A stretch of 14,142 nucleotides of DNA, from assembly GCA_030633365.1 (NCBI GenBank), contig DAOVSY010000033.1, positions 1-14,142 on the forward strand, given 5' to 3'. This document shows positions 6,747-14,142 of this stretch, piece after piece (the stretch's first letter is position 1; every line of letters starts with the position of its first letter). The position numbers were made by a program, and so were the translations under genes. The notes beneath the pieces are model-generated. The model was not told the DNA's origin. It saw only the letters and a list, made by a program, of their open reading frames with translations, and ran no database searches. The DNA comes from Spirochaetaceae bacterium (GTDB taxonomy: Bacteria; Spirochaetota; Spirochaetia; B11-G9).

Positions 6747-8543
6747 TTAATTATCAATATAATCCTTTAACCTACGACTTCTTTTTGGATGTCTCAATCT
6801 TCTAAGAGCCTTAGCTTCTATCTGTCTAATTCTTTCTCTGGTTACATTAAAATATAGTCCAACTTCTTCCAAAGTTAAAGAATACCCATCTTCCAGACCA
6901 AATCTCATTTTCAAAACTTCCTGTTCCCTTGGTGGTAATGTAAAAAGCACTTCCTGTAATTGCTCCTGAAGAAGTCTGAAAGCTGTTTGATTTGCCGGAT
7001 TTTCAATATCCTTATCTTCAATAAAATCACCTAAAAGGGAATCTTCTTCCTCACCAATCGGTGTCTCCAAAGAAATTGGTTCTCTGGCAACATTTTTAAC
7101 AGATTTTATTCTTAAAACGGTCCAACCAAGCCTTTCTGCAACTTCTTCATCTGTTGGTTCTCTTCCCAGCATTTGCATTAACTGTCGGGATTCCCGTACA
7201 ACTTTATTAATTTGTTCAATCATGTGAACAGGCACCCTGATAGTTCTTGCCTGATCAGAAATTGATCGGGTTATGGCCTGCCTTATCCACCAGGTAGCAT
7301 ATGTAGAAAATTTATATCCTTTTCTATATTCAAATTTTTCAACTGCTTTTATAAGCCCTATATTACCTTCCTGAACAAGGTCGAAGAAATGTAACCCTCT
7401 ATTTGTATATTTCTTGGCAATACTGACAACAAGACGAAGATTTGCCTGAATAAGCCTGTCTTTTGCATTCTTCATCATCAGCTTACCTTCTGATATTTCT
7501 TTTGATCTTTCGAGAATATCCTCAATATCATCCTCAAAATTTATTTCAATAGTTTTTAATTTTTTCTCATTAACCTGTATTTGTCGTATTTTATTTTTAA
7601 TTTTCTCTGCAGAAAGCTGAAGATCTTCCTCAATTTTCCGTCTTGACTCAGGAATAGCTAATCCTCTGCCCATTGTACGAAGTTCCTTGGGACTTACTAT
7701 ATTTAAACGCCTTTCAATTCTACGCTGTTCTTTTTTATAATGCCTTATTTTACGTTCTGTCTCCATAAAATAGTCAGAAAATGCTATTATTTCTGTTTGA
7801 TGAATATTAATTTTTAAAATCTTTTTCAACAACTGGGCTTTTTTCTTTATAAGTACTGTATCTGTAATAACTTCATTTCCAGCTTCAATTGTTTTTGCTT
7901 TTATATCCATATACTGTCTTAAAGTAGTAGAAATATCACCAAGACTTTCTCTATAAAATTGATTCAGACGTCTTCGTTCTGCCAGTATCTCAGAAACTTC
8001 TTTTTTTGATATATCCAGTTCTTTCGGATCAGCTTTAGAAAACGTTTTTAGAAGTAAATTATACATTTCCGGTATTATCATTCCAGATTCTTTTATTACA
8101 TTCTTAATTATATTTTCACCATTTTCCATTTGCTTGGAAAGTTCAACTTCCTGTTCACCTGTTAATAAATTTTCTTTACCAATCTCCCGTAAATATAGAC
8201 GAATGGGATCATCGATAGAGGATTCTTTATCACTAAATACAATTTTCTTTTTAACACTTGAACTGTTCTGATTAAGATTTTCCAGATCATCATCCTGCAA
8301 ATGTCCTTCTGAATCATCATCATCATCATCATCAGGTAAAACATCCACCTCTGGAGTGTTTATACTTTCATCTTCAAATATAATCTTATTCTTTTCCAGA
8401 ATGCTAATTACTTCTTCTATTTTATCTGAATTTGAAATTGATTCTGGTAAAAAATCATTAACCTCATCATAAGTTATACTTTTTTTAGCTTTTGCGTATT
8501 CAATAAGCTTAATAACTGATGGGTCATTCTGTATGTCCGACAC
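6747..8543 (-). CDS. rpoD: RNA polymerase primary sigma factor (sigma-70, RpoD)
   Basis: Housekeeping sigma factor of 598 residues, group 1 by its full set of regions. Region 1.1-like N-terminus is at about 1-60, followed by an acidic linker with seven Asp in a row (71-77). Region 1.2 is at about 108-142 ([12 protein letters not shown]), and a non-conserved helical insert at about 143-355. Region 2 is at about 360-435, with [31 protein letters not shown] and the -10 recognition helix [17 protein letters not shown]. Region 3 is at about 440-515 ([27 protein letters not shown] is the sigma finger area). Region 4 is at about 525-598, with the -35 helix-turn-helix [19 protein letters not shown]. 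Translation starts at GTG, 2 nt after the dnaG stop, with AAAGGG about 9 nt upstream. No in-frame ATG precedes residue 139. Recognising TTGACA/TATAAT-type promoters is inferred from the family. Confidence 0.98.
   Translation of the reverse strand: MSDIQNDPSVIKLIEYAKAKKSITYDEVNDFLPESISNSDKIEEVISILEKNKIIFEDESINTPEVDVLPDDDDDDDSEGHLQDDDLENLNQNSSSVKKKIVFSDKESSIDDPIRLYLREIGKENLLTGEQEVELSKQMENGENIIKNVIKESGMIIPEMYNLLLKTFSKADPKELDISKKEVSEILAERRRLNQFYRESLGDISTTLRQYMDIKAKTIEAGNEVITDTVLIKKKAQLLKKILKINIHQTEIIAFSDYFMETERKIRHYKKEQRRIERRLNIVSPKELRTMGRGLAIPESRRKIEEDLQLSAEKIKNKIRQIQVNEKKLKTIEINFEDDIEDILERSKEISEGKLMMKNAKDRLIQANLRLVVSIAKKYTNRGLHFFDLVQEGNIGLIKAVEKFEYRKGYKFSTYATWWIRQAITRSISDQARTIRVPVHMIEQINKVVRESRQLMQMLGREPTDEEVAERLGWTVLRIKSVKNVAREPISLETPIGEEEDSLLGDFIEDKDIENPANQTAFRLLQEQLQEVLFTLPPREQEVLKMRFGLEDGYSLTLEEVGLYFNVTRERIRQIEAKALRRLRHPKRSRRLKDYIDN
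8314..8334 (-). repeat. Seven-unit trinucleotide repeat in rpoD
   Basis: Seven perfect TCA units on the plus strand, read as GAT codons for Asp71-Asp77 in the linker between sigma regions 1.1 and 1.2. Every Asp in the run uses the same codon, so the tract is a true microsatellite and not only an acidic patch. Changes by whole units would keep the frame. Confidence 0.9.
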
Positions 8544-8545
8544 TA

Positions 8546-10306
8546 CTAATTACCCTTTATTCTTAAAAGTTCTTCATCTAAATATTTTTTCTCAGAAAGA
8601 AGTTTCTCTAACTTATCTCTATTTGTAACTGAATCTGTTTTTCTAAGCAAAATTTCTACTTCGCTACGTTTTTTTTCAAAATTTCTTTGTTTAATTTTTC
8701 GAACTCCATCTTTTATAATCTGTTGCGAATTCAGTCTATATTCACCTGTAGAGAGTTTGTAAGTAATGAGACCCCGAAGTTCTTCATCATCTATTTCAGA
8801 TAATAAATTCTTTTCCAATGAATCATCTCTTCGATACATCTCCTCCAGAACAATATACACTTTTTTAGCTTTTGCATCCACTAAATCATTAATATCAAGT
8901 GTATTTCGAACAGAAACAAACGATTCTCTGTCTTCAAGTAAAGCTATCATAAGAAAAAGATCCAGAGAAACATGTATTTCTTCTCTTTTCTGAATCAAAT
9001 TCCTATTTTTTTTTAAACTATCTCTCCCTTTATCAATAGAAGTAAAATCTTTATAGATGGTATTTATATCAACTTCTAAAACTTCTGAAAGATACCTAAA
9101 ACTATCCTCTTTCCTAAGTTCTGTACTTAAACCAGCCATAAATGGTACTAAAAAATTAAAAATTGATTCCTTAGCCTCTGTGTTTTTTAGACTATAACGA
9201 TCTACTGCCATTTTAACAAGATATTCAAATGTATTTATAGGATATTTTGATAGTTTATTCAACGCCTCAGGACCTTCTTTTTCGAGTATCTCGGAAGGAT
9301 CTTTTCCTTTGGGTAATGGAATAACAAAATTTGCTATTCCCATTTTTTCTAATATTAAAGCAGCCTTTAAAGTCGCTTCAATTCCAGCAGAATCTGGATC
9401 AAAAACAATTAAACACTTTTTTGCATAACGTTTTAAAATTTTAGCCTGCATTTCTGTAAAAGCAGTTCCAAGTGGTGCTACAACATTTTGTAATCCAGCC
9501 TGATAAAATGCAAGTACATCAAAGTTACCTTCTACAAGTATAACTTCCTTTTTTTTACGTATTTCTTTTACTGCTGAATGTATTCCATAGAGTGTTTCTC
9601 CTTTTTTATAAATATTGGTTTCAGGTGAATTTATATATTTACCACCCCAATCACTTTCTTTTAGCTTACGACCGCTAAAAGCTATAGTATCTTGTTGAAT
9701 ATTAATTATTGGAAACATCAGACGATTTGAAAATAAAGTAATCTTTTGATTTTTGTTGGAAAATATTCCTGATTTCAACAAAAAAATATCAGAATAATTT
9801 TTAGATTTTAAAAAATCATACAACCAAAATCGTTCAGCTGGAGCATAACCTAGTTTAAAATTATTAACAGTATTTGAACTAATGCCCCTTTCATGTAGAT
9901 AATCCCCTGCAGTCTTTGATGAGGATTTATTTTGAAGTATATAATTAAAACTCCCTGCTATTTTATTGTAGAGTTCAAGTAATGCAACTTTTTGTTTGTC
10001 TTCCGGACTTTCTTTCTGACTGTCAATTTCAACACCTGCCTTAGAGGCCAATTCTTTAAAAGCTTCAAAAAAAGAAATATTTTCAATATCAATTAAAAAA
10101 TCAAAAACATTTCCTCCCTTATGGCACCCAAAACAATAAAACATATTTTTTTCTTCAGTAACAGAAAAAGAAGGTGTTTTTTCATTATGAAATGGACATA
10201 GTCCCCAATGTTTATCTCCTTTTTGTTTTAAACTTATATATTCAGAAATAATTTCGACAATGCTTATTTTATCCAGTATTTCCTGTTTTTTAAGATCAAA
10301 TGACAT
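8546..10306 (-). CDS. dnaG: DNA primase DnaG
   Basis: Makes RNA primers at the replication fork. It has 586 residues, normal for bacterial DnaG. The N-terminal zinc-binding domain (about 1-95) has CPFH at 37-40 and CFGC at 58-61, the CHC2 finger. The polymerase core (about 110-425) has FSGRKL (210-215) and a TOPRIM fold with catalytic Glu259 in LVEGNFD and FDPDSAG (302-308) with metal-binding Asp303 and Asp305; KGKDPSE (333-339) is also conserved. A C-terminal helical region (about 445-586) corresponds to the DnaB helicase-interaction domain and is weakly conserved, as usual. The ATG at 10306 lies 11 nt after mltG with a weak AGGA upstream. It is followed by rpoD after 2 nt, the classical dnaG-rpoD pair. 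An A9 run sits at the junction to the C-terminal domain. Confidence 0.98.
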   Translation of the reverse strand: MSFDLKKQEILDKISIVEIISEYISLKQKGDKHWGLCPFHNEKTPSFSVTEEKNMFYCFGCHKGGNVFDFLIDIENISFFEAFKELASKAGVEIDSQKESPEDKQKVALLELYNKIAGSFNYILQNKSSSKTAGDYLHERGISSNTVNNFKLGYAPAERFWLYDFLKSKNYSDIFLLKSGIFSNKNQKITLFSNRLMFPIINIQQDTIAFSGRKLKESDWGGKYINSPETNIYKKGETLYGIHSAVKEIRKKKEVILVEGNFDVLAFYQAGLQNVVAPLGTAFTEMQAKILKRYAKKCLIVFDPDSAGIEATLKAALILEKMGIANFVIPLPKGKDPSEILEKEGPEALNKLSKYPINTFEYLVKMAVDRYSLKNTEAKESIFNFLVPFMAGLSTELRKEDSFRYLSEVLEVDINTIYKDFTSIDKGRDSLKKNRNLIQKREEIHVSLDLFLMIALLEDRESFVSVRNTLDINDLVDAKAKKVYIVLEEMYRRDDSLEKNLLSEIDDEELRGLITYKLSTGEYRLNSQQIIKDGVRKIKQRNFEKKRSEVEILLRKTDSVTNRDKLEKLLSEKKYLDEELLRIKGN

Positions 10307-10317
10307 ATTAAATAATC

Positions 10318-11349
10318 CTAATTTTTCTTTATGTATAAATTATAAGCTTCAGTATGTTCAGAAAGGTTTCTAGTAAACTCATGTTGTCCGGATTCAGCAC
10401 TTTTTAATAAAAAGTATAGATATTCACTTTTTTCTGGAAAAAAAGCTGCTTTTAATGCAATCTCTCCAGGATTAGAAATAGGCCCTGGAGGAAGACCGCT
10501 ATTTATATATGTATTATATGGCGATTCAATTTCCAAATCACTATATAATATATATTTAGGATGTTCTTTTTCCTGAATATCAGTAATTATATACACAATG
10601 GTAGCACAGGATCCAAGTGGAATTGGATTTTTATGTGTTAAACGATTATAAAAAACTCCCGCCATTAGCGGAGCTTCTGAAGGATCCCTGTATTCTCTCT
10701 CAACTATAGAAGCAAGAATAATAGTATCCATTAGTTCTCTAACTTCGAATTTCCTGTAATCAGGTTGTATTTTTTCCAAACGTTTAAAAAAATTGTTTAC
10801 CATTACACTAACAATTTTCTCTGCAGGATATTTTTTTTGGAAAAGATAAGTGTCAGGATATAATAATCCTTCAAGAGTATATCCTTCAAGATTGAATTTT
10901 TCTATTAAATCAATTGAATTAATAGCTTTTATAAAATTTTCAGAATCAGTTATTTCCTCTTCTTCCAAATAATTTGCAATCTGATGACTCGTCCAACCTT
11001 CTGGTATCGTAACTTTATATAGTTGCTGTTTCCCTTCTACAAGGTAGTCATGTATCTCCATCAAAGTCATATTTGAATTAATTCCATAAACACCAATTTT
11101 AAACAGGGATTCTGTTCTCATTAGCCGGCTGTATAATTTCATAGACCAGGAATATTTAATTAAATTAGAATCTACAAGTGAATTTGCTATAGTATTTAGA
11201 GAATCACCTTCTTCTATAGAAAATATAATATTTTCTTCACCTTGCAGACCAACTGGACCATTTAAATAGCTTGCACCTGCCAGTAGAGCTACAGAAAAAA
11301 TAATTATAAACAAAGAAATAAAAATTAAAAATTTAATTACTTTTCCCAC
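10318..11349 (-). CDS. mltG: MltG-type endolytic murein transglycosylase (YceG-like)
   Basis: Inner-membrane enzyme that cuts nascent glycan strands and is thought to set their length. It has 343 residues with one N-terminal membrane helix (about 6-27), a LysM-like subdomain (about 42-110; IEEGDSLNTIANSLVD), and the catalytic YceG/MltG domain (about 113-340). The proposed catalytic Glu is Glu217 in ILASIVEREY. Other family signatures are GLLYPDTYLF (161-170), APLMAGVFYNRL (226-237), and SPYNTYINSGLPPGPISNPG (276-295). At 244-253 the sequence PLGSCATIVY differs from the more common LQSDPTVxY. Translation starts at GTG, 3 nt after the stop of the OmpA-domain gene, with GGAAAG as a weak ribosome site. 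It lies directly before dnaG, as recalled for other spirochaetes. Confidence is high for the family, and lower for its exact cleavage role here. Confidence 0.95.
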   Translation of the reverse strand: MGKVIKFLIFISLFIIIFSVALLAGASYLNGPVGLQGEENIIFSIEEGDSLNTIANSLVDSNLIKYSWSMKLYSRLMRTESLFKIGVYGINSNMTLMEIHDYLVEGKQQLYKVTIPEGWTSHQIANYLEEEEITDSENFIKAINSIDLIEKFNLEGYTLEGLLYPDTYLFQKKYPAEKIVSVMVNNFFKRLEKIQPDYRKFEVRELMDTIILASIVEREYRDPSEAPLMAGVFYNRLTHKNPIPLGSCATIVYIITDIQEKEHPKYILYSDLEIESPYNTYINSGLPPGPISNPGEIALKAAFFPEKSEYLYFLLKSAESGQHEFTRNLSEHTEAYNLYIKKN

Positions 11350-11352
11350 TTT

Positions 11353-14142
11353 CTATTCTTTCCATAAAATAAACTCTACACGCCTGTTTTTCCATCTATT
11401 TTCAAGGTCACTATGCGGAACAAGAGGTTGTGTTCCTCCCATTCCTTTAGAGTCCATCCTTGATTGAGGAACTCCCAGTTGAGTTAAGTACTTAAGTACT
11501 GTAACAGCTCTCTGCTCAGAAAGGGGTCCTAGTTCTTCTGTTTCTTCCTTTTTAGCTGCAGCAGCATTATTCCATCTGGTTAGTACTGCATGTCCTTCAA
11601 TAGTTATCCTGTAGCTGTTATATTTCTTTAACAGTTCACTCACCCTGTTAAGAATAAATTTATTCTGTTCTATTACTTTAGGGCTATCTGCTAATAACTC
11701 AGGGCTATTTACTTTAAAAAGAATGTTCGCAATTTTGATTTTAAGAACATCTCCTTCTCTTACAACAAGAACATCTACTGGTATTTTATCTTTGAACACA
11801 CTTATATTACCAATATTATCTTCAAGAATAAGTTTTACAGGATAATCCATAGCAGCATAAACCAGTTCCCCATTTGAAGATTTACCATCCCATATTATTT
11901 CTTGTGCCGGTGATCCTTCTCCACTGAATATTTTAAAAGAACGCCTTTCCGGATCATCTATTTCAAGAGTCCAGTTTTTAATTCCAGAGGCATCACTTAC
12001 ATTTAATTTAATAAGAATTTCATCTTCCACACCATCATTATCAGGAGAGAAAGGAACTGGTGATAATTTGATTGTACCTATTGGTGGTGATATATCTATA
12101 CTAAATAATGACGAACGAACTTCAGGTGCGTTTCCTTTATCATAGACAACAGAAAAAATTGAAAAATAGTTACCTTCAATAATTTTTCCAGAATCATTTA
12201 CACCATTCCAGGTAATATTCTTTGGTATACCGGAATTCCCCTTAAACTCTTTTTCAACGTTTCCATTCTCATGTATCATTTTTAAAGACCATGAATTAAG
12301 TCTGTTTTTGTTATTAACAATAGTAGAAAAAACCAAATCTTCGAAAAGACCATTTCCTGTAGGTGATAAATATTTATCATTTACTGTTAAAAATATTGTA
12401 GTCGGTTTGGTATCCAGCTCAATATCCCTTATTTGTTCAGAAGATCTATTTCCAGCTTTATCACTGGAAAAAATATTATAAATATACTTACCGTCAGGTA
12501 ATATATTACCCTTATCATCCTGGCCATTCCAATTTAAACTTTTTGCAGACCCTTTCCAAAAAAATGAATTAACAATCAGACCTTCCTCTGAGAGAACTTC
12601 TGCCTGCCATAACTCTTCTGAGCTTGTAGTTTGAGCAATGTTAATATAGTCTTTATTTCCATCCGAATCCGGTGAAAAAAGGACATAATCTGTAGAAATA
12701 GATACAACAGGAAAGATTGTATCAATTATAAATTCCGGAGAAGTAGATGTAGGAGTATCTCCCTTTTTATACGTAATAGTAAGGTTACTTTTGTAAATAC
12801 CATCAGACGCTGATCTACCATCTGATTGAATACCATTCCATACAAATTTCACAGGAATATTTGAACCACCGGAAAAATTTCGTACAACATTGGAATCTTC
12901 ATCAAGTATATCAAGTGAATAAGACGCAATTCCTTCTTTCACTTTAAGTTCAGGGATAATAGAAACATTATCCTGCAAAGAATCACCATTTGGAGAAAAA
13001 TACTGCATATCAGTTGTTAGAATTACTGGTGTTTCTTCAGTATTTAGTATAAAAGAAACTACTTGAGACTGACCAGCATTTCCTGCCCTGTCAATTGAAA
13101 TTAGCTGATAAGTATAATTACCATCAGGAGCAAGTTTTCCATCGGAAAGTGTTCCATTCCAGGACACTGTGGAATCAGCTGCTGACAGCCACTGGTATTC
13201 ATTGATAATTTTACCGTCTTCAGATTTGATTAAACCAGTCCAGTTTATTTCTGTACTTGACTCCTGATAAAAAGTAATATCATCTTTTTTTCCATCTCCA
13301 TTAGGAGAAAAAATAGGACTGCCACTTTTAACTGTAGCAAATGGAGGGCTTACATCAATAGTAAATACAGGTGATTTTGAATCTGGATTATTTCCATTTT
13401 GGTAAAGTACATAGACAAAACAACTGTAAATACCTTCTTCGAGTCTTATACCATTAGAATCCCTACCATCAAAAACAATTTTTTCTGGAAATATCTCTTC
13501 ACCGGAAATAGAACGTCTTATTTTATTATCAGAATCCAGGATATTCAAATTCCAGCTTATAATTCCATCTTTAACAGGAATATCAGTAGAAAATATTAAA
13601 GAATCTAAAATCATATCATTATTAGGACTAAAATAAGATTTGTCTATATTTAATGTAATAGGTGTTTCTTCTGTATTCTTTATAATGTTATTAACTTCTG
13701 CTGTAAATAGATTTCCAGCTCTGTCCAGACTTTTAATTTTATAGGAATAAACACCATCAATTGTCATAATCCCATTATCATCAGTACCATTCCAAACTAT
13801 ATCTAAAGGTTCTGTATCAATAAATTTTATAGTTTTAACTATCTCATTTAAAGAATTAAGAATTACACCTTCCCATAGATTTTCATCTGAACCATTTTGT
13901 ATAATCCTGATGTTATCTTTATTTCCATCTTCATTGGGAGAAAATATTTTTTGATCATCATCTGGTTCAGTTAAAGTCAATTGTGGAGGTATAGAATCCA
14001 CTACTATAGCATAACTATCAGAACTTCCACTATTTCCATTATCATCCCATGCTTCTACAGAAAAATAATATAGTCCATCACTAACAACACTTCCATCGTT
14101 ATTTAAACCATCCCATCTAAATTCTTCAGGAATTTCTATGCC
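11353..14142 (-). CDS. Large exported-type repeat protein: tandem FlgD/Ig-like domains plus C-terminal OmpA-like domain (5' end outside the window)
   Basis: The frame is open to the window edge, giving 929 codons with the N-terminus missing. A GTG at 14001 is internal: the 47 residues before it (RWDGLNNDGS, SDGLYYFSV, DDNGN) are clearly another unit of the same repeat. At least seven further beta-sandwich units of 104-107 residues follow. Each begins with an FSPN-x-DG-type turn and contains W-x-G, a DG-x-Y beta strand and, in every second unit, DRAGN/DKAGN. This resembles FlgD-type Ig-like folds. From about 11751 to 11356 an OmpA-like domain follows, with ITIEGHA, LSEQRAVTVLKYLTQLGV, KGMGGTQP and WKNRRVEFIL. 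The likely role is a periplasmic or outer-membrane-associated structural protein that holds peptidoglycan through its C-terminus (inference). The signal peptide must lie upstream and is not seen. mltG follows after 3 nt. Confidence 0.9.
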   Translation of the reverse strand, partial: GIEIPEEFRWDGLNNDGSVVSDGLYYFSVEAWDDNGNSGSSDSYAIVVDSIPPQLTLTEPDDDQKIFSPNEDGNKDNIRIIQNGSDENLWEGVILNSLNEIVKTIKFIDTEPLDIVWNGTDDNGIMTIDGVYSYKIKSLDRAGNLFTAEVNNIIKNTEETPITLNIDKSYFSPNNDMILDSLIFSTDIPVKDGIISWNLNILDSDNKIRRSISGEEIFPEKIVFDGRDSNGIRLEEGIYSCFVYVLYQNGNNPDSKSPVFTIDVSPPFATVKSGSPIFSPNGDGKKDDITFYQESSTEINWTGLIKSEDGKIINEYQWLSAADSTVSWNGTLSDGKLAPDGNYTYQLISIDRAGNAGQSQVVSFILNTEETPVILTTDMQYFSPNGDSLQDNVSIIPELKVKEGIASYSLDILDEDSNVVRNFSGGSNIPVKFVWNGIQSDGRSASDGIYKSNLTITYKKGDTPTSTSPEFIIDTIFPVVSISTDYVLFSPDSDGNKDYINIAQTTSSEELWQAEVLSEEGLIVNSFFWKGSAKSLNWNGQDDKGNILPDGKYIYNIFSSDKAGNRSSEQIRDIELDTKPTTIFLTVNDKYLSPTGNGLFEDLVFSTIVNNKNRLNSWSLKMIHENGNVEKEFKGNSGIPKNITWNGVNDSGKIIEGNYFSIFSVVYDKGNAPEVRSSLFSIDISPPIGTIKLSPVPFSPDNDGVEDEILIKLNVSDASGIKNWTLEIDDPERRSFKIFSGEGSPAQEIIWDGKSSNGELVYAAMDYPVKLILEDNIGNISVFKDKIPVDVLVVREGDVLKIKIANILFKVNSPELLADSPKVIEQNKFILNRVSELLKKYNSYRITIEGHAVLTRWNNAAAAKKEETEELGPLSEQRAVTVLKYLTQLGVPQSRMDSKGMGGTQPLVPHSDLENRWKNRRVEFILWKE
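11752..12051 (-). repeat. Last FlgD/Ig-like unit before the OmpA domain
   Basis: Starts with PFSPDNDGVEDE and has GIKNWTLEIDD and IFSGEGSPAQEIIWDGKSSNG, which are B-type features, but ends with DNIGN as in A-type units. It leads by VDVLVVREGDVLKI into the OmpA-like domain. It is therefore a hybrid capping unit. Confidence 0.75.
12052..12678 (-). repeat. FlgD/Ig-like super-repeat 3 (units A3 + B3)
   Basis: Unit A3 starts at 12678 (LFSPDSDGNKDY), 103 residues, with DKAGN and DTKPTTIFL. Unit B3 starts at 12369 (YLSPTGNGLFED), 106 residues, with WSLKMIHENG and SSLFSIDISPP. It is slightly shorter (209 residues) and more diverged at the SPN turn. Confidence 0.83.
12679..13311 (-). repeat. FlgD/Ig-like super-repeat 2 (units A2 + B2)
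   Basis: Unit A2 starts at 13311 (IFSPNGDGKKDD), 104 residues, with DRAGN and NTEETPVIL. Unit B2 starts at 12999 (YFSPNGDSLQDN), 107 residues, with YSLDILDED and SPEFIIDTIFP. The order and length repeat super-repeat 1 exactly (211 residues). Confidence 0.85.
13312..13944 (-). repeat. FlgD/Ig-like super-repeat 1 (units A1 + B1)
   Basis: Unit A1 starts at 13944 (KIFSPNEDGNKDN) and runs 104 residues; it has DRAGN and ends with NTEETPITL. Unit B1 starts at 13632 (YFSPNNDMILD) and runs 107 residues; it lacks DRAGN, carries WNLNILD, and ends SPVFTIDVSPP. The pair is 211 residues. Confidence 0.85.

Noticed and set aside
8162..8344. Short minus-strand frame with a run of Met inside rpoD
   Set aside because: The Met run is the GAT microsatellite read in another frame (ATG repeats); it is not a gene.
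9549..9556. Other A8 runs in dnaG (9549-9556) and mltG (10831-10838) as frameshift sites
   Set aside because: They encode Lys-Lys stretches, are not preceded by an in-frame X-XXY-YYZ heptamer that I could see and are not at domain borders; expected in an AT-rich genome.
13999..14001. GTG as the start of the OmpA-domain protein
   Set aside because: The frame is open for 47 more codons to the window edge and these encode a further FlgD/Ig-like unit, so the true start is outside the window.
1..14142. Mobile elements, CRISPR arrays, tRNAs, phage genes or defence systems
   Set aside because: No transposase, integrase, regular direct repeats with spacers, or tRNA cloverleaf was seen; the window is core chromosomal sequence.

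Overview
The window is a single unidirectional gene block, all on the minus strand, from an AT-rich (by eye roughly one third G+C) bacterium. Gene order and protein features point to the phylum Spirochaetota, probably Spirochaetales. From memory, the run mltG, dnaG, rpoD, zinc-ribbon protein, TPR protein, mreB-mreC-mreD, PBP2, rodA matches the Treponema/Spirochaeta arrangement. The OmpA-like domain with 'EGHA' and 'WKNRRVEF' also looks spirochaetal. Genus cannot be decided from the sequence.

Layout in the direction of transcription (14142 down to 1): (1) a very large exported-type protein, cut by the window edge, made of tandem FlgD/Ig-like beta domains ending in an OmpA-like peptidoglycan-binding domain; (2) mltG, a membrane lytic transglycosylase; (3) dnaG primase; (4) rpoD, the primary sigma factor; (5) a coiled-coil C4 zinc-ribbon protein; (6) rnpB, the RNase P RNA, filling the only stretch of more than 300 bases without a protein gene (about 5565-5912); (7) a membrane-anchored TPR protein; (8) mreB, mreC, mreD, mrdA (PBP2) and the 5' part of rodA, the elongation (Rod) machinery.

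Spacing is very tight: 3, 11, 2 and 12 nt between the first five genes, and 3, 0, -4 and -4 nt between the last five, so two co-transcribed and translationally coupled groups are likely. They are joined or separated by rnpB and by an 87-nt gap before mreB. The first group carries the dnaG-rpoD core of the classical macromolecular-synthesis operon. The second builds the lateral cell wall. MltG and the OmpA-domain protein at the other end are also wall-related, so replication initiation, housekeeping transcription, tRNA maturation and wall growth lie side by side. No mobile element, CRISPR, tRNA or broken gene was seen. The least ordinary items are the alternating two-type repeat architecture of the large OmpA-domain protein, a possible slippery site at the domain boundary of dnaG, the position of rnpB inside the gene block, and the uncharacterised TPR protein in front of mreB.
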